64,000 nt of DNA, taken from contig NZ_LT707409.1 in the NCBI RefSeq assembly GCF_900156875.1, positions 1,528,046 through 1,592,045 on the forward strand, in the 5' to 3' direction. Source of the DNA: Robertmurraya dakarensis. Its GTDB lineage: Bacteria; Bacillota; Bacilli; Bacillales; Cytobacillaceae. Under the pieces are notes generated by a model. That model ran no database searches and had not been told where the DNA came from. It worked only from the letters and a program-made list of their open reading frames with translations. Shown here piece by piece: positions 17,341 to 24,533 of the stretch. The position numbers were made by a program, and so were the translations under genes. Positions within the stretch are counted from its first letter, which is position 1. Every line of letters starts with the position of its first letter.

Positions 17341-18131
17341 GGACGACCATCCCCTTTCACAACATGTGGTAACCAGGTGAAACTTTCCTCACTTTTCCCC
17401 TTTGGTATGTATTCAAGACCAATGTGCCCGTCATATCCTAGTTCTTTTACTGCCCTAAATATATTCTCGTACTGAACTTCACCTGTACCCGGCTGATGCC
17501 GTCCGGGAACATCCGCTATTTGTACATGCCCTATTTTGTCTATCATTTGTTCAAAAGTAGAAAGAAGATTTCCTTGTATTCTTTGAATATGATAAAAATC
17601 AAATTGGATTTTCACATTGTGACAATCGATCTTGTTTAATAATTTTACCGCTTGTTCTGCACTGCATAAAAAATACCCCGGCATATCAAACGTATTGATC
17701 GGCTCAATCAAGATTGTTATGTCATGTTCAGCCATTTTTTCTGCTGCATATTGGATGTTTTTTATGTACAGATCATTGAGCTGGTTATTGTCAAATTCCT
17801 CTTTTATTATTCCAGCCATACAGTGAATTTTCTTAACATCTAAGGCTTGAGCATATTGAATCCCTTTTTCTACAGACTCTCTAAAATCAAGCTGCCGGTT
17901 CGGGTCAATCGCTAGTCCTCTTTCTCCCTGACTCCAATCCCCAGGATATAAATTAATTAAATCAAGTGTAAGTTGATTAATATTCAATTCAGCCTTAATT
18001 GCTTCTATGGAGTAATCGTATGGAAACTGACACTCAACATATTGGAAACCAGCTTCTCGTGCTTTTTTAAAACGATCTAGAAACGGATATTCTGTAAAAA
18101 CCGTTGATATATTCACTGAAAATTGATTCAT
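17337..18131 (-). CDS. hyi: Hydroxypyruvate isomerase family TIM-barrel protein
   Basis: A 264-residue xylose-isomerase-like TIM barrel matching Hyi length. Visible motifs include VECQFPY near the N-terminus, ILIEPINTFDMPGYF with a metal-binding glutamate, QFDFYHIQRIQGN, QIADVPGRHQPGTGE and the terminal LEYIPKG. Hyi converts hydroxypyruvate to tartronate semialdehyde, which the downstream overlapping reductase would then reduce to glycerate. A GGAGT ribosome site precedes the ATG. Other sugar-isomerase or epimerase activities in this superfamily cannot be excluded. Confidence 0.85.
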   Translation of the reverse strand: MNQFSVNISTVFTEYPFLDRFKKAREAGFQYVECQFPYDYSIEAIKAELNINQLTLDLINLYPGDWSQGERGLAIDPNRQLDFRESVEKGIQYAQALDVKKIHCMAGIIKEEFDNNQLNDLYIKNIQYAAEKMAEHDITILIEPINTFDMPGYFLCSAEQAVKLLNKIDCHNVKIQFDFYHIQRIQGNLLSTFEQMIDKIGHVQIADVPGRHQPGTGEVQYENIFRAVKELGYDGHIGLEYIPKGKSEESFTWLPHVVKGDGRP

Positions 18132-18253
18132 AAGCGTGACTCCTTGTCATTCGTATTAAAAGCTTTGTTACAAAATTCGAGTGTTCTTTCATTAAAAGAT
18201 TCAACAGATATGTATGTTTTCCTTTGAAAAAACAAAATTTAATTTTTTTATAG

Positions 18254-18284
18254 AAAAAGGAGCCGTATCCATGAATACAACCCC
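18254..18284 (-). terminator. Terminator after dacC
   Basis: A 10-bp stem with three G-U pairs (18259-18268 with 18275-18284) is followed on the minus strand by TTTTT, 11 bp after the dacC stop codon. Confidence 0.6.
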
Positions 18285-18295
18285 CGTAACATCTG

Positions 18296-19795
18296 TTATT
18301 GATTTGCCAAAATCGTGACTATTTTATCTTCAATATCTTTTCCTTTTTCTTCATCTACTAGGTTGTTTAACAAAATCGAAAAGATGAGAAGTTCCTCACT
18401 TTTTGTCTTGACATAGCCCGAAAGCGAGGTAACCGTAGTAATCGTACCTGTTTTTGCTTTAATATTTCCGGACATTGAGGCCGATGCCATTCGGTTTCTT
18501 AGTGTTCCTCCAATCATTTTTTCATCACTTCCAGCAACAGGAAGCGAATTCATAAACGCAGGAAACCATGATTCTTTTTGAACATGGTAGAGAAGATTTG
18601 AAATTTCATTAGCTGGAATTAAGTTCACATGCGATATTCCCGATCCATCCCTGATGACAATCGTATTAGGATTTATTCCTAATTGAGGAACTTGCTCTCT
18701 AACAACTTCAAGTCCCTTTTCCCAGCTTCCTTCCCCCTTCACCATTCTACCCATTTCTTTTATTAAGATCTCCGCATGACTGTTATTGCTTAGCTTCATA
18801 AATGGAACCAAAAGGTCTGATAGAGGGATAGATTGATGACTTGTAATAACAGCGGCTTGGGATGGGGTCTGCCCTATTTTCACATCCTCCTTCACTTCTA
18901 CGCCTTTTTCTGCAAGTGATTGCTTAAACACATTTAATGCGTAAAGGCTGGGCTCCCATACGGCAATCCATTCTTTTTCTTCGCTCGCATGTATCGGTAT
19001 TATCCCTTCAACCGTGACGATATTTTCTCCATGCTTTCTATTAAAATGAATCTCTGAATTAGAATCTGGTGATCCAGTCACAGCATGATTGACAATCTTT
19101 ACATAATCAGTCTTTGGTTCAATTTGTACTATTGCTCCATCTCCAATTGCTTTTCCCGGAGTAACCGTAATTTGGACTGTACCTGAATCAAAATCTTTAG
19201 TTGGCGACGCCGTGAGAGCAGAAATTTGCGATCCGTAGTATACATACTCATCACTCCAGATTAAATCAGGAGATAGCCGGACCTCATCATACCAAGAATC
19301 ATCACCGATTAAATTGCCTTCAATCACATGTATTCCTGATTTCTTTATCTTCATTGCCATTTCATCAAAATCTTCTTTTAAAAGAGTAGGATCGCCTTTT
19401 CCTCTTAAATAAAGATTTCCTTTTAACGTATGTTCGTCTATTGCTCCATCTGTTAGTACATCGGTGGTGAACTTATAATTCTTCCCTAGCACAGCAAGCG
19501 ACACAGCAGCTGTGAGCAGTTTCATATTTGATGCTGGCCTAAGGCGTATATCCCCATTGTACTCAAATCTTAAATCTCCCGTTTTTGCGGATCTGATGCT
19601 GATTCCTGCTATTGCTCCTTTTAGTGAGGGTTCATCTTGCAGTAGCTGCAGCAGCTGTTTCTCCATTGTTTGCCCTTGTTCAGCAGCCAGAGCCTGGGGG
19701 GCTTTTGCCTTAATGGGAGGAATAAATAATAATATGGATAATAACAAAATGAAACCACCTTTATGAATTGCTTTTTGTAGATTATTTTTCTTCAT
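18296..19795 (-). CDS. dacC: D-alanyl-D-alanine carboxypeptidase/endopeptidase (PBP4, peptidase S13)
   Basis: A 499-residue secreted penicillin-binding protein. An N-terminal signal sequence (about 36 residues, ending near LAAEQG) is followed by the S13 catalytic motifs: SNMK in LRPASNMKLL, SNN in KLSNNSHAE, and KTG in IKAKTGTITT, with the insert domains between the first two as in DacB/DacC. It trims or cleaves peptidoglycan peptides outside the membrane. In B. subtilis DacC is a stationary-phase/early-sporulation enzyme. A GGAGA site precedes the ATG; the gene has its own terminator and seems monocistronic. Confidence 0.92.
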   Translation of the reverse strand: MKKNNLQKAIHKGGFILLLSILLFIPPIKAKAPQALAAEQGQTMEKQLLQLLQDEPSLKGAIAGISIRSAKTGDLRFEYNGDIRLRPASNMKLLTAAVSLAVLGKNYKFTTDVLTDGAIDEHTLKGNLYLRGKGDPTLLKEDFDEMAMKIKKSGIHVIEGNLIGDDSWYDEVRLSPDLIWSDEYVYYGSQISALTASPTKDFDSGTVQITVTPGKAIGDGAIVQIEPKTDYVKIVNHAVTGSPDSNSEIHFNRKHGENIVTVEGIIPIHASEEKEWIAVWEPSLYALNVFKQSLAEKGVEVKEDVKIGQTPSQAAVITSHQSIPLSDLLVPFMKLSNNSHAEILIKEMGRMVKGEGSWEKGLEVVREQVPQLGINPNTIVIRDGSGISHVNLIPANEISNLLYHVQKESWFPAFMNSLPVAGSDEKMIGGTLRNRMASASMSGNIKAKTGTITTVTSLSGYVKTKSEELLIFSILLNNLVDEEKGKDIEDKIVTILANQ

Positions 19796-19911
19796 GTCTA
19801 TTCTCCATATTTTATTATAGTATTGGTCAAAGTTAAAACTGTTTTTACCTGTGACACTCGATCATATAGCGTTATTTTTTCCAATAAGAAGTAACATATC
19901 CATGACCAGAC

Positions 19912-19938
19912 AAAAAACCCATCTCAAGATGAAATGGG
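19912..19938 (-). terminator. Terminator after the helicase gene
   Basis: An imperfect hairpin with CCCAT/ATGGG ends (19918-19938) is followed by TTTTTT on the minus strand, 24 bp past the helicase stop. Confidence 0.75.
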
Positions 19939-19961
19939 CTTCCTGCCACATAAACTGGAGT

Positions 19962-22520
19962 TTACCATCTGACATATTGCTCATGATGGCATCGATCACA
20001 TATTTGAAATGTATGGTCCCATGGCAAATGTCTGCCACAGCTCCTGCATTTCTTTTTCATTTTTTTAACCTCTCTTTTAAGTGACTCATGTACAGCATCA
20101 CTTAATTCTTCACGAACTTTCTCCCAATAACTTGCTTCCAAGCGCTTATCTAACCGATATAAAAACAACAAATGCAGCCCAATTGCTTTGTAGGACAATT
20201 CAAGATCTTCTAGGCTCTTTTTCTTGATAATCGGGTCAGGAAGCTCGTTACCATGAACAACAGCAAACATCGTCTCAACCCACTGGTTGACTAAACCAGG
20301 ATCCTTTGTTGAGAAAGGCAAATGCAAAAATCCATATAAATCCATCATCGAGAGGCGTGCTTCTATCTCGGTTCCGCGGATTAATTTATACAGCTCACGT
20401 TCTTCGGAAAGACTGGCTTTTTCTGTACCCACCGGACTTTCAAATTTTTCCCAGAGTTCAAAAAAAGTTCCGAGGTCACGTGAATAGCGCTGAAACCTTT
20501 CAAATACCGAATTTGTAGGTGCGATTGCAAAGGTATGTACCGGGTCATCCTCTTTTTTAAGTAATTGTTTCATGATTTTAATATCCTTTGTAAAAGCAAC
20601 TTTCCCAACATCGTAAATACCCTTTCTTCCAGCACGGCCAGCAATTTGTTTGACCTCCTGAGATGATAGCCTCCTTCTTCTTGTACCATCAAACTTTTCA
20701 TTTTCTAAGAAGACAATTCGGCGTATCGGAAGGTTTAAGCCCATTCCAATCGCATCCGTTGAAACGATCACCATTGTTTCTCCTTTAATAAATCTCTGCA
20801 TCTCTTTCTTTCTTGTTTCTGGAGGCATACTTCCGTAAATCATGCTAACGGTAAAACCACTATTCTGAAGCCTTGATGCAGTCTCCAGGACGCGCCTTCT
20901 TGAAAAACAAACAAGCGCATCTCCTTTCTTTGTTTGAGCAAAATCAAACAGCTTACGTTCAACTTGAAGCGGAATATCCCGGTTATACTCATGAATTTCA
21001 ATATGTTCATCACCAAGCAGCTGCAGGACCATCCCCTTCAAATTTCTGCTTCCGACAATGTGAACTTCCTTTGCATTCGCTTTAGTTATCGCTTTGTACC
21101 AAGAAAACCCGCGGTCTTTATCAGCAATCATTTGTGCTTCATCAATGACAACGACGTCAAAGTAATCTTTCTCATGAAACATTTCGACTGTACACGAAAA
21201 ATGACTAGCGCCAGTAACAACTTTTTCTTCTTCTCCAGTTTTTAAAGTACAAGCAACCCCCTCACCGTTCAGCTTATCATAAACCTCTAGAGCTAATAGT
21301 CGCAGTGGAGCAAGGTACAGACCACTAGGTGCTTCCATCATTTTCTTCAAAGCGTGATGGGTCTTCCCTGTATTTGTTTCCCCTATGTGAAGAACATAGT
21401 GAATGTTTTTTCCCAGTGATGGTCGATATTCTTGTCCAAATATATCATCAAGCATCTTCGCTTCTTCCTGTTTCTTTCTTTCAATCGCAGCGAGTTCCTC
21501 TGCTTGTTTTCTTTCCCTATCTGCGAGGTGCTGCTCAAATAACTTCCCATGTTCGACAGGATCAAACGGGATATCAGCAACTGAAAGGAGGTCTGTTACA
21601 TATTCTTCTTGTATTTCTTCAAAAAAATCTATAGACATGTCAAATAAGTCATCTCTAAGAAATTGCTCAAGATCATAGGAATTTAGCTCTTCTTCAAATA
21701 TTTCTTTAAAACTTGCCAATAAGTCTTTATTTAATTCCTTCAATATCAAATTTGGCACTAGTTTCTTTATGTATTGAGCGATAGACCGTTCAAAAACAAA
21801 ATCATATGTCTCATATTCAAAAAACGTACGGCCGCGGTGTCTAGTCTTGTGGATTTCTCCTGTAAACTCTTCAAAGAATGATGACATTGTAGAATAGTCC
21901 GCTGCTTGGAATACACCCACTTCTTCTAAAGGGATTTCTAGTGCCTGTGGGTCAAGTTTTTTATACCTCGGCTTACTTTCGAAACATTGTGTTAACAATT
22001 GCGCAATATGTTTTCTAACATATAAATAAATAAGAAGATCGTTTTCATTTATGATTTTATAGGTAGCTGCCTCAATCTCAGTTATGATTTTACTCTTCGC
22101 TTCTTCGATGGCTTCCTCTTCTTGGTAAATAATATAATCTCTTCTTGCTTCGTCGTACTGCTGTTTCCACTTTTCTGGATGGTCACGGTATGTTTCGGTC
22201 ACCCATTGTATAACGTCAAATGGTTTGTATGTACGCATTTCTGTGCGGAAAAGGTGGTTAATCAATTTTCGATCAACCCCTTCGACTTCGAATCCTTTTT
22301 GATGAAGATAATTCTTTTTTTCAGTCCTCGGGACATCATTGTTTGCTCTGTTTAACCAAACATTGATCCAGATTTGCTCTAGATAAATCTTACGGTCTAA
22401 TAAATATTGCTCAAAAGACACGATGAATTCTTTGGCGCCTAGATACCGATTCAAATCTTCTAGTACTTTCTTTTTTGTATGGTGGATGGCGTTAGGGTAT
22501 AGAGCTTCTATATGTTTCAT
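19962..22520 (-). CDS. Suv3-like DExH RNA helicase with C-terminal zinc ribbon
   Basis: An 852-residue protein. Residues 1 to about 350 are a helical N-domain without a known motif. The helicase core starts with HIGETNTGKTHHA (Walker A), then YLAPLRLLALEVYDKLN, TGEE, VIDEAQMIADKDRGFSW (DEAQ box) and QIAGRAGRKG (motif VI). The order and wording closely match mitochondrial Suv3/SUPV3L1 RNA helicase rather than common bacterial DEAD-box proteins. The last 30 residues hold two CxxC pairs (CRSCG and CDRCH), a likely zinc ribbon. An RNA turnover role is inferred. The start at 22520 is preceded by AAGGGAG; an upstream in-frame ATG would overlap that site. Confidence 0.87.
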   Translation of the reverse strand: MKHIEALYPNAIHHTKKKVLEDLNRYLGAKEFIVSFEQYLLDRKIYLEQIWINVWLNRANNDVPRTEKKNYLHQKGFEVEGVDRKLINHLFRTEMRTYKPFDVIQWVTETYRDHPEKWKQQYDEARRDYIIYQEEEAIEEAKSKIITEIEAATYKIINENDLLIYLYVRKHIAQLLTQCFESKPRYKKLDPQALEIPLEEVGVFQAADYSTMSSFFEEFTGEIHKTRHRGRTFFEYETYDFVFERSIAQYIKKLVPNLILKELNKDLLASFKEIFEEELNSYDLEQFLRDDLFDMSIDFFEEIQEEYVTDLLSVADIPFDPVEHGKLFEQHLADRERKQAEELAAIERKKQEEAKMLDDIFGQEYRPSLGKNIHYVLHIGETNTGKTHHALKKMMEAPSGLYLAPLRLLALEVYDKLNGEGVACTLKTGEEEKVVTGASHFSCTVEMFHEKDYFDVVVIDEAQMIADKDRGFSWYKAITKANAKEVHIVGSRNLKGMVLQLLGDEHIEIHEYNRDIPLQVERKLFDFAQTKKGDALVCFSRRRVLETASRLQNSGFTVSMIYGSMPPETRKKEMQRFIKGETMVIVSTDAIGMGLNLPIRRIVFLENEKFDGTRRRRLSSQEVKQIAGRAGRKGIYDVGKVAFTKDIKIMKQLLKKEDDPVHTFAIAPTNSVFERFQRYSRDLGTFFELWEKFESPVGTEKASLSEERELYKLIRGTEIEARLSMMDLYGFLHLPFSTKDPGLVNQWVETMFAVVHGNELPDPIIKKKSLEDLELSYKAIGLHLLFLYRLDKRLEASYWEKVREELSDAVHESLKREVKKMKKKCRSCGRHLPWDHTFQICDRCHHEQYVRW

Positions 22521-22701
22521 GAAGGAACTCCCTTTCATTAAACTTTTCTTTATTTTTTACTGCATGCAGCTAATTTTATTTATTTTTGCATATGAAACCA
22601 TTTTTTTACACAAATTTTCATGGGTTATGCATAAATTTTATTGTACAAAGGTTTTCGCACTGTCCTTATATTACGTAGAAAGGATAAAAATAGGTGATAA
22701 T

Positions 22702-23223
22702 GTGAATAATTTTATGTTTCAAAATCTTCAAAAAAGCCATATGTCGTTTGAAACTGTGTTTGATCATATTATTAAGTTTATGAGACTTAGTCCCAGGGGG
22801 AATTATCGCTTAATGATCGGCACTGACTCCCAGGTACATCCAAGCTCCACGATTTTTATTACTGGCATCGTCATTCAAAACGCCGGAAAAGGCGCTTGGG
22901 CTTGTATTAGAAAGGAAATTGTCCCAAGAAGAATGCTTCAGATACACGAACGAATCTCAAAGGAAACATCCTTAACAGAAGAAATTGCATCGCTTTTTAC
23001 TAAAGAAAGAAAAGATGCATTAATTAATATCGTTCTCCCTTTTATCTATCAGGGTGCGTCTTTTACAATGGAAGGTCATATCGATATCGGTTCTGGAATG
23101 AGAAACAAAACCAGAATCTTTGTGGAAGAGATGGTATCCAGAATTGAATCAATGGGCATAGAACCAAAGATAAAACCAAACTCTTTTGTAGCATCGCATT
23201 ATGCGAACCGCTATACAAAATAA
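22702..23223 (+). CDS. ykuK: YkuK family RNase H-like protein
   Basis: A 173-residue protein matching B. subtilis YkuK in length and pattern: MNNFMFQNLQKSHMSFE start, LMIGTDSQVH and FITGIVIQNAGKGAWACIRKE, then SGMRNKTRIFVEEMVSRIESMG. The family (DUF458) is predicted to adopt an RNase H-like fold with the GTDSQVH aspartate as a possible metal ligand; its function is not known. The GTG start at 22702 has AGGTGATA immediately upstream and gives the family length, whereas a longer in-frame extension to 22423 would overlap the divergent helicase gene and is not real coding. Confidence 0.9.
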   Translation: MNNFMFQNLQKSHMSFETVFDHIIKFMRLSPRGNYRLMIGTDSQVHPSSTIFITGIVIQNAGKGAWACIRKEIVPRRMLQIHERISKETSLTEEIASLFTKERKDALINIVLPFIYQGASFTMEGHIDIGSGMRNKTRIFVEEMVSRIESMGIEPKIKPNSFVASHYANRYTK

Positions 23224-23330
23224 CAATCTGTTCCTATAATTTCATATTCCACTAAATTTTTCTACAAACAACGATTCCACCCTTTCCATTATTTTTCAAG
23301 GTTTTACTGAAATGGTCAAATTAAGTATGT

Positions 23331-23457
23331 ACAGGCCATAATGAGATGAAGATTTCGCCTCACTCATTGACCTGTCTGATTCCGCAAGTTTGATTGCTTT
23401 TCGACAGGCAGTATAGAAAAAGTGGAATTTCCACTTTCTTTGCCGAATTCAAACTTG
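23331..23457 (+). promoter_or_regulatory. Structured intergenic region between ykuK and racA
   Basis: Several nested or competing stems are visible: ACAGG 23331-23335 with CCTGT 23371-23375 plus inner AATGAG/CTCATT; CAAGTTTGA 23385-23393 with TCAAACTTG 23449-23457; and a small AAAGTGG/CCACTTT hairpin at 23419-23437. CCTGTC at 23371 can alternatively pair with GACAGG at 23403. It may be the ykuK terminator or a larger RNA structure; no gene is visible. Confidence 0.4.
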
Positions 23458-23472
23458 TTTTGTCACCTCTGT

Positions 23473-23497
23473 AGGATTTTTCTAGTCCAGCTAGAAT
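23473..23497 (+). promoter_or_regulatory. Sigma-H-type promoter of racA
   Basis: AGGATTT (23473-23479), 13-bp spacer, AGAAT (23493-23497) copies the layout of known sigma-H promoters such as spoVG (AGGATTT-N13-GGAAT). It ends 26 bp before the racA start. B. subtilis racA is known to be expressed at the onset of sporulation under sigma-H. Confidence 0.72.
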
Positions 23498-23523
23498 ACC
23501 TTTTTTATAGGAGGGATCGGAAG

Positions 23524-24033
23524 TTGAATACTGGTGCTGTATCGAAAATGTTAGGTGTATCTTCTAGTACTGTTCAACGCTGGGTAAAACATTTGGGTTT
23601 GGAAATGGAAAGAAACGAGTTTGGCCACTATGTATATGATGACGAAGATATCGAGTTGTTAAAGGAGTTTAAGCAACAATTACAAAATGGCGTGCCAATT
23701 CAAAATATTGTCATGGAGAAAAAGACACGTAAAGGCTATGGAAAAATTAAAGCAAATCATGAACAACAACCTCAAAATGAAGAACTATTAAAGAAATTGA
23801 CGGAGTTAGAGAAGAATATTGAAAATAAAGCGGATTCAGTGGTTACTTACCAGCTGCTTCAACATCGCAATGAAATTGAAGAACTAAAAAATCAAATAGA
23901 AAAATTAAACCAGCAAATTGAGACCCTAACTGTAAGGGCTCAAGAAGAAGAGAAACTAGCTGAAAGTGCTGCTGCACAAGAGATGGTTAAGCCAAAACGG
24001 AAAGGAATGTTCAGCTCTATATTTGGCTTTTAA
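23524..24033 (+). CDS. racA: Chromosome-anchoring protein RacA
   Basis: A 169-residue protein with an N-terminal MerR-like helix-turn-helix (MNTGAVSKMLGVSSSTVQRWVKHL, written here in part as GVSSSTVQRWVK), a central coiled coil (about residues 75-140, rich in E/K/Q heptads) and a basic C-terminal tail KPKRKGMFSSIFGF likely to contact membrane or DivIVA. This is the RacA architecture: it binds origin-proximal DNA and ties the chromosome to the cell pole during asymmetric division. The TTG start follows AGGAGGG at 8 bp. Preceded by a sigma-H-type promoter, which fits the sporulation role. Confidence 0.9.
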   Translation: MNTGAVSKMLGVSSSTVQRWVKHLGLEMERNEFGHYVYDDEDIELLKEFKQQLQNGVPIQNIVMEKKTRKGYGKIKANHEQQPQNEELLKKLTELEKNIENKADSVVTYQLLQHRNEIEELKNQIEKLNQQIETLTVRAQEEEKLAESAAAQEMVKPKRKGMFSSIFGF

Positions 24034-24049
24034 TAGTTCTTAGTATAAA

Positions 24050-24070
24050 AAAAAGATGGTTAAACCATCT
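24050..24070. terminator. Convergent terminator between racA and the RHH-like gene
   Basis: AGATGGT (24054-24060) pairs with ACCATCT (24064-24070); an A-run lies on the racA side, giving a U-run for the minus-strand transcript. Confidence 0.6.
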
Positions 24071-24080
24071 ACAATGAACT

Positions 24081-24284
24081 TTAAAGATAATGAGGCCGTT
24101 TATTTAATTTTTGTTTATTCATGGCCTCATAAGCCTTATCAATAATATCTGTTAACACATCACCTTTATAGACTTTTCCAATTTTGGTGTTATCTTGGTA
24201 GAATTCAACTATTTCAGTTAATTTCCTTACAGTATCAGCTGAAATGCGAACATTAAATTGAACTTTTGCCGTTTCATCAGGCAT
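24081..24284 (-). CDS. Small ribbon-helix-helix-like DNA-binding protein
   Basis: A 67-residue protein starting MPDETAKVQFNVRISADT, with an initial beta strand (VQFNVRIS) followed by two amphipathic helices, the pattern of Arc/CopG-type ribbon-helix-helix repressors. AGGAGGT precedes the ATG at 24284; a longer frame would start inside the promoter. Immediately upstream lies an 11-bp perfect inverted repeat (24325-24357), a natural autoregulatory operator. A partner gene for a toxin-antitoxin pair is not evident, so a stand-alone regulator is more likely. Confidence 0.72.
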   Translation of the reverse strand: MPDETAKVQFNVRISADTVRKLTEIVEFYQDNTKIGKVYKGDVLTDIIDKAYEAMNKQKLNKRPHYL

Positions 24285-24324
24285 TATAGCACCTCCTATC
24301 ATTTTGTTAGCTAAAAGATATACA

Positions 24325-24357
24325 ATAGCTAGCAACTTGATAGCAATTGCTAGCTAT
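24325..24357. promoter_or_regulatory. Inverted-repeat operator of TAGC boxes upstream of the RHH-like gene
   Basis: ATAGCTAGCAA (24325-24335) and TTGCTAGCTAT (24347-24357) are perfect inverted repeats of 11 bp around an 11-bp spacer; the spacer contributes to a second perfect palindrome TAGCAATTGCTA (24341-24352). The centre lies about 57 bp upstream of the RHH-like start and 38 bp upstream of the promoter at 24379. Binding by the RHH-like protein is inferred. Confidence 0.6.
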
Positions 24358-24378
24358 CATATATCATATCATATATTC

Positions 24379-24407
24379 TTGATTTTTAAAGGAGTACATG
24401 CTATATT
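24379..24407 (+). promoter_or_regulatory. Sigma-A promoter of the candidate small RNA
   Basis: TTGATT (24379-24384), 17-bp spacer, TATATT (24402-24407): near-consensus housekeeping promoter pointing right, with a predicted start at about 24413-24415. Confidence 0.7.
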
Positions 24408-24412
24408 TATTT

Positions 24413-24525
24413 AGCGATGAGCTGAATTGTGTAAGTCGTTAGCGGGACCCTTTGGTCATGCACTATGTGGAGTGCAGTCTAACGCCACAATACGCAGAAA
24501 AGACCCCTATGGGGTCTTTTCTTTT
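24413..24525 (+). ncRNA. Candidate structured small RNA (about 110 nt)
   Basis: Between promoter and terminator there is no open reading frame but a strongly nested fold: ATTGTG 24426-24431 with CACAAT 24486-24491; CGTTAG 24437-24442 with CTAACG 24479-24484; and inside it two hairpins, GACC/GGTC (24446-24457) and TGCACT/AGTGCA (24459-24476). This is a three-way junction followed by a 10-bp terminator stem (24498-24520) with a U-rich tail. The arrangement strongly suggests a free-standing trans-acting RNA. I do not firmly recognise the family; conserved sporulation sRNAs of Bacillales such as CsfG are worth comparing. Confidence 0.68.
24498..24525. terminator. Bidirectional terminator (candidate sRNA and ykoT)
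   Basis: AAAAGACCCC (24498-24507) and GGGGTCTTTT (24511-24520) form a perfect 10-bp stem with loop TAT; CTTTT continues on the plus strand. The same hairpin lies 14 bp after the ykoT stop codon on the minus strand. Confidence 0.9.
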
Positions 24526-24533
24526 ATATAACG

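Noticed and set aside
22423-22701. N-terminal extension of YkuK
   Set aside because: It overlaps the divergent helicase gene and its promoter; the GTG at 22702 has the ribosome site and gives the family length.
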